Below are positions 1 to 8,344 of a stretch of DNA of 64,000 nucleotides, piece by piece. The position numbers and the translations under genes are program-made. How positions within the stretch are numbered: position 1 is the first letter of the stretch; every line of letters starts with the position of its first letter. The stretch comes from Arcobacter_B sp049472135 (GTDB taxonomy: Bacteria > Campylobacterota > Campylobacteria > Campylobacterales > Arcobacteraceae). The notes under the pieces are model-generated. The model was not told the origin of the DNA and did no database searches. It worked only from the letters and a program-made list of their open reading frames with translations. The DNA lies in NCBI RefSeq assembly GCF_049472135.1, contig NZ_JBMOVV010000003.1:1-64000 (forward strand), given 5' to 3'.

Positions 1-76
1 GGTCGATTAGCTCAGTTGGTAGAGCGCTACCCTTACAAGGTAGATGTCAGTGGTTCGAGTCCACTATCGACCACCA
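1..76 (+). tRNA. tRNA-Val (TAC), copy 1
   Basis: Cloverleaf of 76 nt with encoded CCA. The acceptor arms ggtcgat/atcgacc pair, the anticodon loop is cttacaa (anticodon TAC), and the T-loop is ttcgagt. First gene of the first cassette unit. Confidence 0.95.
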
Positions 77-86
77 TTATTATGTT

Positions 87-161
87 GGCCCCTTCATCTA
101 GCGGTTAGGATCCATGGTTTTCATCCATGTCACAGGAGTTCGAGTCTCCTAGGGGTCACCA
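87..161 (+). tRNA. tRNA-Glu (TTC), copy 1
   Basis: Cloverleaf of 75 nt with encoded CCA. The acceptor arms ggcccct/aggggtc pair with one G-T wobble. The anticodon stem catgg/ccatg closes the loop ttttcat, giving anticodon TTC. Confidence 0.95.
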
Positions 162-186
162 TTATATAAAAATTTCTAACATTAGT

Positions 187-263
187 GCGGATGTAGTTTA
201 GTTGGTTAGAATGCCTGCCTGTCACGCAGGAGGTCGCGAGTTCGAGTCTCGTCATCCGCGCCA
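187..263 (+). tRNA. tRNA-Asp (GTC), copy 1
   Basis: Cloverleaf of 77 nt with encoded CCA. The acceptor arms gcggatg/catccgc pair, the anticodon loop ctgtcac gives GTC, and the discriminator base is G as expected for tRNA-Asp. Confidence 0.95.
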
Positions 264-278
264 CTTTAAAATAAGAGC

Positions 279-354
279 GACCCGTTAGCTCAGCTGGTAG
301 AGCATCTCCCTTTTAAGGAGGTGGCCGAAGGTTCGAATCCTTCACGGGTCACCA
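279..354 (+). tRNA. tRNA-Lys (TTT), copy 1
   Basis: Cloverleaf of 76 nt with encoded CCA. The acceptor arms gacccgt/acgggtc pair, and the anticodon loop cttttaa gives TTT. Confidence 0.95.
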
Positions 355-359
355 TTACC

Positions 360-435
360 GGTCGATTAGCTCAGTTGGTAGAGCGCTACCCTTACAAGGT
401 AGATGTCAGTGGTTCGAGTCCACTATCGACCACCA
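360..435 (+). tRNA. tRNA-Val (TAC), copy 2
   Basis: Identical to the tRNA-Val at 1-76, displaced by exactly 359 bp. First gene of the second cassette unit. Confidence 0.95.
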
Positions 436-445
436 TTATTATGTT

Positions 446-520
446 GGCCCCTTCATCTAGCGGTTAGGATCCATGGTTTTCATCCATGTCACAGGAGTTC
501 GAGTCTCCTAGGGGTCACCA
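446..520 (+). tRNA. tRNA-Glu (TTC), copy 2
   Basis: Identical to the tRNA-Glu at 87-161, displaced by 359 bp. The spacer on either side is also unchanged. Confidence 0.95.
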
Positions 521-545
521 TTATATAAAAATTTCTAACATTAGT

Positions 546-622
546 GCGGATGTAGTTTAGTTGGTTAGAATGCCTGCCTGTCACGCAGGAGGTCGCGAGT
601 TCGAGTCTCGTCATCCGCGCCA
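546..622 (+). tRNA. tRNA-Asp (GTC), copy 2
   Basis: Identical to the tRNA-Asp at 187-263, displaced by 359 bp. Confidence 0.95.
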
Positions 623-637
623 CTTTAAAATAAGAGC

Positions 638-713
638 GACCCGTTAGCTCAGCTGGTAGAGCATCTCCCTTTTAAGGAGGTGGCCGAAGGTTCGAATCCT
701 TCACGGGTCACCA
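638..713 (+). tRNA. tRNA-Lys (TTT), copy 2
   Basis: Identical to the tRNA-Lys at 279-354, displaced by 359 bp. Last gene of the second full cassette unit. Confidence 0.95.
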
Positions 714-718
714 TTACC

Positions 719-794
719 GGTCGATTAGCTCAGTTGGTAGAGCGCTACCCTTACAAGGTAGATGTCAGTGGTTCGAGTCCACTATCGACCACCA
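719..794 (+). tRNA. tRNA-Val (TAC), copy 3
   Basis: Same sequence as copies 1 and 2. The sequence downstream diverges right after the CCA, so the third unit lacks tRNA-Glu and tRNA-Lys. Confidence 0.95.
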
Positions 795-816
795 CTTTCC
801 TAATATATTAAATCAT

Positions 817-893
817 GCGGATGTAGTTTAGTTGGTTAGAATGCCTGCCTGTCACGCAGGAGGTCGCGAGTTCGAGTCTCGTCATCCGCGCCA
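817..893 (+). tRNA. tRNA-Asp (GTC), copy 3
   Basis: Same tRNA-Asp sequence as copies 1 and 2, but in a different flanking context. It ends the tRNA array, 115 bp before the sensor kinase gene. Confidence 0.95.
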
Positions 894-1008
894 TGATTTA
901 AAATTTCCCATTTATCTTTTAATAATTTATTTAATCCTCCAATAAAAGTATTATTTTATAAAAAAAAGGCTATCCTATTATAGTTTAATTTCAGGAAGCA
1001 AGAAATAA

Positions 1009-2592
1009 ATGTTTAAAGCAAAAAGTTTATACCATCTCATCGTTTACAGTATTCTATTTATTGTAGTATTAATCTCTTTTTTTACTTTTATTATAATTGA
1101 TAATGCACATGATGAACTACAAGAAAAGATTGTGGCATTAAAAGAAGATTTTACAAATAATCAAAAAGAACTTCTAAAAAATGACATAAACTCTATTATA
1201 AGTTTCATAGACTATTATCACAATAAATATAAAGACATTAAAACAGAAGAACAAATTAAAACAGAAGTTTTAGAAGCTATTTCTCAAATGAAGAAAAGCA
1301 AAAGTATCAGTGATTATATATTTATTTATGATTTTAATGGTGTTTTACTTTATCATCCTGTTGCAAAAAGCAGTATTGGTGATAATAGAATTAATATGAA
1401 AGACAATAATGGAAAATTTGTAATAAAAGAACTTATTGAAAATTCTAAAAAATCTAATGGCGGATATGTTGAATATATTTGGTATAAGCCAGATATTAGT
1501 AAAGATGCCAATAAAATCTCATACTCTAATTCATATAATCAATGGAATTGGACTGTAGGTAAAGGTGTTTACTTAGATGAAATTGATCAATTGGTTAGAG
1601 AAAAGAACGAAGAATATAATCAAAAGATGTCTGATTATACTTTACAAATAACATCACTTACAATAATGTTAGTTTTATATTCAATATTTATTTACAAAAA
1701 TGCAACTATTTTAATAGTAAACGACGTAAAAGAAATTGGTAAATACTTTAAAGAATCACAAAATACAGATAAAGAAATAGATCAAAATAGAATTATATTT
1801 GGTGAATTTAAAGTCATTGCAAACTATGCAAATGATGCAATGACAAATATAAAGCTAAAAACGCATATGTTAGAAGACTTAAACAAAAATCTTGAGTATA
1901 AAGTTGATGAAAAGACAAAAGAGCTTACAAAACTAATACAATCACAAAAAGATTTTATTAAAAACTCTGTTCATGAAATTAATACGCCTTTATCTATTAT
2001 TCAAACAAATATAGATTTATTAAAGATGAAAGTTCCAAATAATAAATATATTACTCATATTGAATCTGGTTCAAAAATCATTCAGTATATTTATGATGAT
2101 TTATCTTATTTAATCAAAAAAGATAGAGTTATTTATGAAAAAGAGTATTTAGACTTTTCAAAAATATTAATCCATAGAATTGATTTCTTTGATGAAATTG
2201 CAGTATCAAACTCTTTATATTTCATTAGCAATATAGAAGATGATATTTATATCAAGTTTAATAAGACTGAATTACAAAGAATTATTGATAATAATCTTTC
2301 TAATGCTATTAAATACTCTTTTCCTAAGTCACCGATTTTTGTTAGGTTAGATTATATAAATGATAAGGAGGTTGAGTTCTCAGTATGTACAAACTCCAAG
2401 AAAATAGAATCACAAGAGAAGATCTTTGATGATTTCTACAGGGAAAATAGTGCAAGAGGTGGCTTTGGCTTAGGATTAAAAATAGTAAGAGACATTTGTG
2501 ATAAAAACAGTGTTGCTATTAAGCTAAAGTCTAATGATAAGGAAACAAAATTTACATATAGGTTTAAGATAAATGAAGATACTACTACTTGA
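1009..2592 (+). CDS. Cache-domain sensor histidine kinase
   Basis: Membrane-bound two-component sensor of 527 residues. A transmembrane segment lies at about 9-30. An extracytoplasmic domain (about 31-210) has a single-Cache look (YIFIYDFNGVLLYHP, then WNWTVGKGVYLDEI). A second membrane segment sits at about 212-229, then a coiled coil. The H-box is KNSVHEINTP, with phospho-accepting His at about 322. The N-box is NNLSNAIKYS and the glycine-rich ATP lid GGFGLGLK. The gene overlaps the regulator gene by 20 bp, so the pair is co-translated. Cache domains often bind small carboxylates, and the next genes are carboxylate symporters and pta-ackA, so acetate or a related acid is a plausible signal (inference). 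An aggaag ribosome site precedes the ATG. Confidence 0.9.
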   Translation: MFKAKSLYHLIVYSILFIVVLISFFTFIIIDNAHDELQEKIVALKEDFTNNQKELLKNDINSIISFIDYYHNKYKDIKTEEQIKTEVLEAISQMKKSKSISDYIFIYDFNGVLLYHPVAKSSIGDNRINMKDNNGKFVIKELIENSKKSNGGYVEYIWYKPDISKDANKISYSNSYNQWNWTVGKGVYLDEIDQLVREKNEEYNQKMSDYTLQITSLTIMLVLYSIFIYKNATILIVNDVKEIGKYFKESQNTDKEIDQNRIIFGEFKVIANYANDAMTNIKLKTHMLEDLNKNLEYKVDEKTKELTKLIQSQKDFIKNSVHEINTPLSIIQTNIDLLKMKVPNNKYITHIESGSKIIQYIYDDLSYLIKKDRVIYEKEYLDFSKILIHRIDFFDEIAVSNSLYFISNIEDDIYIKFNKTELQRIIDNNLSNAIKYSFPKSPIFVRLDYINDKEVEFSVCTNSKKIESQEKIFDDFYRENSARGGFGLGLKIVRDICDKNSVAIKLKSNDKETKFTYRFKINEDTTT

Positions 2593-3235
2593 AGATGAAT
2601 TAATGTTAAATAACGCCATTTGTGAATATTTAAGAGGTATTGGACATATGGTAGAGAATTTTACTGATGGTCAAGATGCCATTGATAATATTGATACTTC
2701 TTTTGATTTATTGATATTAGATATAAATGTTCCATCAAAAGATGGTTTTACAATCCTTGAAGATTTAAATAAAAAGAAAATATATATTCCTACTATTTTT
2801 ATTTCTGCGTTAATAGATATAGAAGATATTTCAAAAGCATATGAACTTGGAGCTAGAGAATATCTAAAAAAACCATTCCATTTAGAAGAACTTGGAATTA
2901 AAATAAATCTTATTCTAAAAAAAGAACAAAGTAATACTTCTCATATTAGATTCTCTGAGAACTATTCTTACTCAAAAGATAAGCAAACACTATATTTTAA
3001 TGGTGAACCACAAAGCTTAACTAAAAAACAATTAGAGATTATTCATATATTAGCTCTTAATATTAATATGATTGTGGACTTTGAAAGGTTTAGAATTGAC
3101 ATCTGGGATGGTGAAAATATTGACAATCCTACGATTAGAGCTGAAATTTCACGATTAAAGAAAGCACTTAAAGAAGACTTTATCAAGAATATCAGAGGTT
3201 TAGGCTACAAAATTGACAGATATTATTCTTCTTAA
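2573..3235 (+). CDS. OmpR-family response regulator
   Basis: Partner of the upstream kinase. The receiver domain (about 1-115) has the acidic pair E7/D8, phospho-acceptor Asp50 in LLILDINVP, and the conserved Lys in YLKKPF. A winged-helix Trans_reg_C domain follows (about 130-218), with typical TIRAEISRLKKAL and GLGYKI ends. OmpR-type regulators bind short direct repeats one helical turn apart. Such repeats (TGCTA-N6-TGCTA) lie upstream of the four nearby symporter/pta units, which makes this protein their probable regulator (inference). No such pair was seen upstream of its own operon. Confidence 0.9.
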   Translation: MKILLLEDELMLNNAICEYLRGIGHMVENFTDGQDAIDNIDTSFDLLILDINVPSKDGFTILEDLNKKKIYIPTIFISALIDIEDISKAYELGAREYLKKPFHLEELGIKINLILKKEQSNTSHIRFSENYSYSKDKQTLYFNGEPQSLTKKQLEIIHILALNINMIVDFERFRIDIWDGENIDNPTIRAEISRLKKALKEDFIKNIRGLGYKIDRYYSS

Positions 3236-3270
3236 TAAACTACCATAAAATGGCTCTTCTAGAGTCATTT

Positions 3271-3286
3271 TGCTACGTTAATCCTA
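3271..3286 (+). promoter_or_regulatory. Degenerate TGCTA-N6-TCCTA repeat (possible auxiliary regulator site)
   Basis: TGCTA at 3271-3275 is followed 11 bp later by TCCTA at 3282-3286, one mismatch from the perfect pair at 3321-3336 and exactly 50 bp upstream of it. Two sites in tandem before a promoter is common for OmpR-family regulators. On its own it would be weak. Confidence 0.35.
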
Positions 3287-3320
3287 CTTTCAAAAAAACT
3301 TTTAAAAATTTTTTTTCAAT

Positions 3321-3336
3321 TGCTACCTTTTTGCTA
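3321..3336 (+). promoter_or_regulatory. TGCTA-N6-TGCTA direct repeat upstream of the DUF4212/symporter operon
   Basis: TGCTA occurs at 3321-3325 and 3332-3336, an exact 11-bp period. A possible -10 (TATTAT, 3345-3350) follows. The same repeat with the same spacing recurs at 8264, 10568 and 15512, in each case upstream of a transcription unit of the acetate island. The proposed ligand is the OmpR-type regulator encoded at 2573-3235. Confidence 0.6.
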
Positions 3337-3415
3337 TCTACACTTATTATACTTTCAATGTTAGATTATTAAACGCATTTAAGTTTAATATCAAAATCAA
3401 TAAGGAGAGCAGAAT

Positions 3416-3670
3416 ATGAGTCCAGAAAAAGCACAAGCATACTGGAAAGAAAATATTTCAATGATTCTTAAACTATTAGTAGTTTGGTTCATTGTTTCTT
3501 TCGGATGTGGAATTTTATTCATAAATGAACTTAACGCTATTGAAATCAGTGGTGTTAAATTAGGTTATTGGTTTGCACAACAAGGTGCAATTTATGTATT
3601 TGTTGTATTAATTTTTATTTACGTAAAAGTTATGGCAAATATAGATGAGAAATATGGCGTAAGCGAATAG
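3416..3670 (+). CDS. DUF4212 small subunit of a sodium:solute symporter
   Basis: Small membrane protein of 84 residues with two hydrophobic helices (about 18-38 and 50-70). The N-terminal AYWKENISMILKLL and the C-terminal tail are typical of the DUF4212 small subunits that accompany VC_2705-type symporters. It starts 10 bp upstream of the large transporter gene and has a strong ribosome site (aaggagagc). It is analogous in position to the DUF485 genes before each actP. The probable role is assembly or regulation of the symporter in the inner membrane (family knowledge). Confidence 0.88.
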   Translation: MSPEKAQAYWKENISMILKLLVVWFIVSFGCGILFINELNAIEISGVKLGYWFAQQGAIYVFVVLIFIYVKVMANIDEKYGVSE

Positions 3671-3680
3671 GAGTTTAAAG

Positions 3681-5576
3681 ATGGAATTACAATCATTAAT
3701 TTACCTGTTCGTAGGTATTTCATTTGCAGTATACATTGGTATTGCACTTTGGGCAAAAGCTGGTTCAACTAAGGACTTCTATGTTGCTGGTGGTGGGGTT
3801 CACCCAGTAGCGAATGGTATGGCAACAGCTGCAGACTGGATGTCAGCTGCTTCATTCATTTCTTTAGCAGGTATTATTTCATTTAAAGGTTCTGATGGTG
3901 GAGCTTACTTAATGGGATGGACTGGTGGATACGTTCTACTAGCTATGTTATTAGCACCTTACTTAAGAAAGTTTGGTAAGTTTACTGTTCCTGATTTCGT
4001 TGGTGATAGATACTACTCTGATACTGCAAGATTAGTTGCAGTTATTTCAGTAATCTTCGTTTCGTTCACATATGTTGCTGGACAAATGAGAGGTGTTGGT
4101 ATCGTATTCTCTAGATTCTTACAAGTTGATGTAAATACTGGTGTATTAATTGGTATGGCAATTGTATTCTTCTACTCTGTTCTTGGTGGTATGAAGGGTA
4201 TTACATATACACAAGTTGCACAATATGTAGTAATGATTTTTGCATACATGATTCCTGCAATTTTCTTATCATTACAAGTTACTGATACGTTCTTACCACA
4301 GTTAGGTATTTTCGGTCAAACTACATTTGCATTTGATTCAGGAGTTCAAGTTATTCCAGAAGGCACATACTTGCTGCATGCACTTGATACAGCCGTTTCA
4401 GATTTAGGTTTCAATGACTATACTCAACCAGGTAACTTATGGAATATGTTCATGTTAACTACAGCATTAATGTTAGGTACTGCTGGTCTTCCACACGTTA
4501 TCGTTAGATTCTTTACAGTTCCAACTGTACAAGATGCTAGAATTTCTGCTGGATGGGCATTAGTATTTATTGCTATCATGTATACAACTATTTCAGCTGT
4601 TGCTTCATTCTCAAGAGTGAACTTAATTAAAAACTTACAAAATACTGAGTATAAAGCGTTTGTTGCTGGTGAGTTAAAACATGCAGATGGTACTCCAAAT
4701 GATGGTAACTGGTTTAAAACTTGGGAAAATGGTGGATTAATCGCATGGAATGATAGAAATGGCGATGGTAAAATCCAATATGCTACTGGAAAAGCTTTCG
4801 AAGGTGGAAAAGGTAAGCCTGCATTCGATGGTGAAAAAAGAGCAGAAGATGGTCATAGATTAACTACTAACCCAATGGGACCTGCGTCTGAAGCTGAATT
4901 AGCTAAAGGTAATGGAATCGCAAATGAGTTATATGTTGATAGAGATATTATGGTACTTGCAAACCCTGAGATTGCAAACTTACCAAACTGGGTAATCGCA
5001 TTCATCGCAGCTGGTGGACTTGCAGCAGCATTATCTACAGCAGCAGGTTTATTACTTGTAATTGCTTCAGCAATTTCTCATGACTTAATGGGACAAGTAT
5101 TATTTAAAGATAAAGAGACTGGTAAATCTACATTAAACGAGAAAACTGAGTTAATGTGGGCAAGAGTTTCAGCAGTAGCTGCAATTTGTGTTGCTGGTTA
5201 CTTAGGAATCAACCCTCCAGGATTCGTTGCACAAGTTGTTGCGTTCGCATTTGGTTTAGCGGCAGCAGCATTCTTCCCAACAATTATCCTTGGTGTATTT
5301 GATAAGAGAATGAACAAAGAAGGTGCGATTGCAGGTATCTTAACTGGATTAATTTTCACATTCGGTTACATTATCTACTTCGTATTCTTAGGTGGAGATC
5401 CAAAAGATTACTTCTTAGGAATTCATCCAACTGGTATTGGTACAATTGGTACACTTCTTCACTTAATCGTGGCGATTGTTGTATCTAGAATGACACCAGA
5501 ACCACCTCAAGAGATTCAAGATCTAGTTGAGTCTATTAGACTTCCGAATAATGCGGGAGAGGCTCACGACCACTAA
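3681..5576 (+). CDS. Sodium:solute symporter, VC_2705 type (probable organic-acid uptake)
   Basis: Inner-membrane secondary transporter of 631 residues in the SSS family, close to the acetate permease ActP. SSS signatures are visible: DFYVAGGGVHPVANGMATAADWMSAASF near the N terminus and GTAGLPHVIVRFFTVP at about 266-281. Compared with ActP it has a long hydrophilic insertion (about 312-435) with a DRNGDGKI stretch (residues 358-365) that resembles a calcium-binding loop. It forms an operon with the DUF4212 subunit and ends at a UUCG-loop terminator. The substrate is not provable from sequence; acetate or another short carboxylate fits the neighbours. Confidence 0.85.
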   Translation: MELQSLIYLFVGISFAVYIGIALWAKAGSTKDFYVAGGGVHPVANGMATAADWMSAASFISLAGIISFKGSDGGAYLMGWTGGYVLLAMLLAPYLRKFGKFTVPDFVGDRYYSDTARLVAVISVIFVSFTYVAGQMRGVGIVFSRFLQVDVNTGVLIGMAIVFFYSVLGGMKGITYTQVAQYVVMIFAYMIPAIFLSLQVTDTFLPQLGIFGQTTFAFDSGVQVIPEGTYLLHALDTAVSDLGFNDYTQPGNLWNMFMLTTALMLGTAGLPHVIVRFFTVPTVQDARISAGWALVFIAIMYTTISAVASFSRVNLIKNLQNTEYKAFVAGELKHADGTPNDGNWFKTWENGGLIAWNDRNGDGKIQYATGKAFEGGKGKPAFDGEKRAEDGHRLTTNPMGPASEAELAKGNGIANELYVDRDIMVLANPEIANLPNWVIAFIAAGGLAAALSTAAGLLLVIASAISHDLMGQVLFKDKETGKSTLNEKTELMWARVSAVAAICVAGYLGINPPGFVAQVVAFAFGLAAAAFFPTIILGVFDKRMNKEGAIAGILTGLIFTFGYIIYFVFLGGDPKDYFLGIHPTGIGTIGTLLHLIVAIVVSRMTPEPPQEIQDLVESIRLPNNAGEAHDH

Positions 5577-5580
5577 AACA

Positions 5581-5616
5581 AGTATACCTTCGGGTATACT
5601 TTTAGTGTTTTTTTAT
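5581..5616 (+). terminator. Intrinsic terminator with TTCG tetraloop
   Basis: Perfect 8-bp stem agtatacc/ggtatact closed by ttcg (5589-5592) and followed by a T-rich run ending near 5613. It separates the symporter operon from the next gene pair. Confidence 0.88.
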
Positions 5617-5664
5617 GTTATTATTCTTTTACTAATATAAAAAAATACTAACAAGGAGACTTAT

Positions 5665-7482
5665 ATGAGTCTACGAGATCAAGAAGCTTTTTTATCAAAA
5701 ATTCACCCTTTTGAAGTATTATCGCAAGAACAATTAGATACTTGTATCAAACATATGGATATCGCTTATTATCCAAAAGATTCTGTACTAATTAGTCCTG
5801 AAAAAATTCCCAACTATTTTTTTATCATAATAAAAGGTACTGTTTACGAATATAAAGAAGATGAAATTGTTATGGATTATCATCAACAAGACTCTTTTGA
5901 TGCTAACTCACTGATATATGGTGAAAGTAAAAATACTTTTAAAGTTCATGAAGATTTAATCTGTTATGAATTAGAGAAAAAAACTTTTTTAAATCTAATT
6001 GAAAATAATAAAGCTTTCAAAGATTTCTTTTTAGAAAACCTTGTAAATAGAATTAAAACATTAAAAGATAAAGAGTACACATCTCAACTATCATCATTTA
6101 TGATAGCAAAAGTTGATGATGCATTAGTACATGAAGCATGTATTGTAGAAGAGAATACAAAACTATTAGATGCAATTGAAAAATCTATGGAGTACAAAAC
6201 TTCAACTATTATTGTAAAAAAAGATGATGGTGAATTTGGGATTATTACTGATTCTCTTCTTAAAGTAAAAGTATTATTACAAGGTAGAGACTTAACTATT
6301 CCAGTAAAAGATATTGCAATTTTCCCTTTAATGACAGTTTTCCATGATGATTATTTATTTGATGCACTTTCTGTTTTAATAAAAAGAAATATTAAAAGAG
6401 TTGGAGTTATAAATTCACAAGGTGAAATGCAAGGAATTTTAGAACAAATTGATGTACTTTCACATTTTGCGAACAACACTTATATAGTTGATACACAAAT
6501 TAAAAAGTCTAACAATATTGAAGATTTAAAAAATGCAAGTAAAGATTTATTAGGTATTATAAAATCACTTCAAGCAAAAGGTGTTAAGGTTCATCATATT
6601 TCAAATTTAATTGGTCAATTAAATACAAAAGTTTATAAAAAACTTTATAAATTAATTCTTCCTGAAGAGTTACAAAAAGATGCTTGTTTTATTGTAATGG
6701 GTAGTGAAGGAAGAAATGAACAAATTATAAAAACAGATCAAGATAATGCATTAGTTGTAAAAAATGGTGTTGATGTTGAGCAATATAGACCATATATGGA
6801 AAAAATGACTGAAACATTAATTGATTTTGGTTACCCTCCATGTGAAGGTGATATTATGGTTTCAAACCCATTTTGGTGTAAAACAGCTGATGATTATAAG
6901 AAAGAAACAGCTAGATGGATTGAAGCACCTGATATGCAAAACTATATGGACTTAGCAATATTCTTTGACTCATATGCAGTTGCAGGAGATAAAGAACTTT
7001 TAATTAATTTAAAAGATGATTTATTCAATAAATTACATGATAAAGATGTATTTATGGCATATTTTGCAAAAGCAACTTTGACATTTGACACGCCAAGCAC
7101 AGTTGCTAATTTTATGACTAAAAAACATACTATTGATATTAAAAAAACTGCTGTTTTTCCTATAGTTCAAGGAATTAGAAGTTTAGCATTAAGAGAAAGA
7201 ATTAGAGAAACTACTACAGTTCGAAGAATTAAAATTCTAGAACAAAGAAAAATTCTAGAAAAAGATAAAGCTGCTGAACTACTTGAAGCTTTTGATGTTG
7301 TAAATACACTAAGGTTAAATGCTCATTTAAATTATTTACAAGAAAATAAAAAAGTTATAAATGAAATTGATACTCACTCTTTAGGTAAAATTGAAAGGGA
7401 CTTACTAAAAGACTCTTTTAAAATTGTAATTGATTTCAAAAAATTTATTACATATACATTCAAAATAGATAAGATTTCGTAA
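5665..7482 (+). CDS. cNMP-fold/CBS/DUF294 nucleotidyltransferase-like protein (copy 1)
   Basis: Soluble protein of 605 residues. In order: a cyclic-nucleotide-binding-like fold (about 12-130), two CBS motifs (about 148-270), a DUF294/GlnD-like nucleotidyltransferase domain (about 295-445) and the DUF294 C-terminal domain (about 465-600). The catalytic signature is intact: MGSEGRNEQ (345-353) followed by TDQDNA, with metal-binding Asp358 and Asp360. The Gly-Glu...Arg phosphate cassette of true cAMP binders is not visible, so the ligand is uncertain. Its stop overlaps the start of a DEDDh exonuclease gene. The same pair recurs at 12807-15261. In other proteobacteria this pair sits beside acs/actP genes. 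Function unknown; regulation of transport or acetate metabolism by nucleotidylation is inference. Confidence 0.85.
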   Translation: MSLRDQEAFLSKIHPFEVLSQEQLDTCIKHMDIAYYPKDSVLISPEKIPNYFFIIIKGTVYEYKEDEIVMDYHQQDSFDANSLIYGESKNTFKVHEDLICYELEKKTFLNLIENNKAFKDFFLENLVNRIKTLKDKEYTSQLSSFMIAKVDDALVHEACIVEENTKLLDAIEKSMEYKTSTIIVKKDDGEFGIITDSLLKVKVLLQGRDLTIPVKDIAIFPLMTVFHDDYLFDALSVLIKRNIKRVGVINSQGEMQGILEQIDVLSHFANNTYIVDTQIKKSNNIEDLKNASKDLLGIIKSLQAKGVKVHHISNLIGQLNTKVYKKLYKLILPEELQKDACFIVMGSEGRNEQIIKTDQDNALVVKNGVDVEQYRPYMEKMTETLIDFGYPPCEGDIMVSNPFWCKTADDYKKETARWIEAPDMQNYMDLAIFFDSYAVAGDKELLINLKDDLFNKLHDKDVFMAYFAKATLTFDTPSTVANFMTKKHTIDIKKTAVFPIVQGIRSLALRERIRETTTVRRIKILEQRKILEKDKAAELLEAFDVVNTLRLNAHLNYLQENKKVINEIDTHSLGKIERDLLKDSFKIVIDFKKFITYTFKIDKIS

Positions 7483-8114
7483 TGTTCTCAAATTTAATTA
7501 AAAATTGGAAAAAAAGATCTTTAAAAGATAAAAAATATGAATATCTTTTTGATGAACCGAAAAAAAATGAATATGTATGTCTTGACTGTGAAACAACAGG
7601 ACTTAGTCCTAAAAAAGATGAAATACTTTCAATTGGTGCAGTTATTATAAAAGAGAATAAAATATTAATGAGAAAAACACTTAATATTTTTGTAAAACCC
7701 TCAAAAAAAATAGATGCTGAATCAATTAAAATCCATCACATTAGACCAATTGATTTACAAAATGCAATAGATCCAAAAGATGCAATTTATGAACTATTAG
7801 ACTTTATAGGTAATCGACCAATTGTTGGCTACTATATTAACTTTGATGTTGCAATGATTTCAAAATATACAAAAAGATATATTGGAATTAGTCTTCCAAA
7901 TGAAAAGATTGAAGTCTCTTCAATGTTTTATAAAACAAGAAAAAAATCTAGTGAATATGAATTTATTGACTTAAAATTTGACACGATAATGAAAGAGTTA
8001 GATCTTCCTGCTCTTGGAAAACATGATGCATTAAATGATGCAATTATGACCTCAATGATGTTCTTAAAACTTAAAGACTTAACTCCAGCTAAAACTACAT
8101 TTTACACAAATTAA
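7482..8114 (+). CDS. DEDDh-type 3'-5' exonuclease, DnaQ-like (copy 1)
   Basis: Exonuclease-fold protein of 210 residues. All DEDDh residues are visible: Asp35 and Glu37 in CLDCETTGL, Asp122 in GYYINFDVAMI, and His181/Asp186 in GKHDALNDA. It is related to the proofreading epsilon/PolC exonuclease domain but is free-standing, so it may act on short RNA, DNA or a nucleotide-modified product. Its ATG overlaps the stop of the DUF294 gene (TAATG), implying a linked function. About 30 N-terminal basic residues precede the fold. The replicative proofreading role is unlikely given context. Confidence 0.87.
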   Translation: MFSNLIKNWKKRSLKDKKYEYLFDEPKKNEYVCLDCETTGLSPKKDEILSIGAVIIKENKILMRKTLNIFVKPSKKIDAESIKIHHIRPIDLQNAIDPKDAIYELLDFIGNRPIVGYYINFDVAMISKYTKRYIGISLPNEKIEVSSMFYKTRKKSSEYEFIDLKFDTIMKELDLPALGKHDALNDAIMTSMMFLKLKDLTPAKTTFYTN

Positions 8115-8151
8115 AAAAGAGAATTTTTATATAAAAAACTTCTCTTTTTTT
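8113..8151 (+). terminator. A/T-rich hairpin terminator after exonuclease 1
   Basis: Arms aaaaagagaa and ttctcttttt flank an AT-rich loop. The 3' arm runs into T-rich sequence, giving a probable intrinsic terminator that begins at the stop codon. Confidence 0.6.
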
Positions 8152-8263
8152 AGCTTCTAAAAGTTACACTTGCAAATTTATTGAATTAAATTCAACTTAA
8201 ATTACTAAAATGATACTTCCTTATAAATTTATATATGTATAATTGTTGTTATTTTTATTTAAA

Positions 8264-8279
8264 TGCTACACTAATGCTA
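8264..8279 (+). promoter_or_regulatory. TGCTA-N6-TGCTA direct repeat upstream of DUF485-actP (copy 1)
   Basis: TGCTA occurs at 8264-8268 and 8275-8279, an exact 11-bp period. A CGCTA near-match follows at 8284 out of phase. A possible -10 (TAGTAT, 8303-8308) lies downstream, and the gene starts at 8345. Confidence 0.6.
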
Positions 8280-8344
8280 TTTTCGCTATTTTCAAGGGAA
8301 TTTAGTATTCTTAAATTTGAATAAAATAACTAAGGAGGCAAAAA

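Larger units (their letters stand above)
1..718 (+). repeat. Perfect tandem duplication of a 359-bp tRNA cassette
   Basis: Bases 1-359 and 360-718 read as the same sequence, including the spacers between the tRNAs. Each unit holds tRNA-Val, tRNA-Glu, tRNA-Asp and tRNA-Lys. A third, partial unit follows (Val 719-794, then a different spacer and Asp 817-893). Identity extends through non-coding spacers, so this is a recent or homogenised duplication rather than convergent tRNA similarity. The window opens exactly on a tRNA-Val, so more copies may lie upstream. Confidence 0.95.

Noticed and set aside
1..893. Genomic-island attachment site in the tRNA array
   Set aside because: The repeats are full tRNA genes and spacers in tandem; no integrase gene or partial tRNA fragment is seen beyond them.
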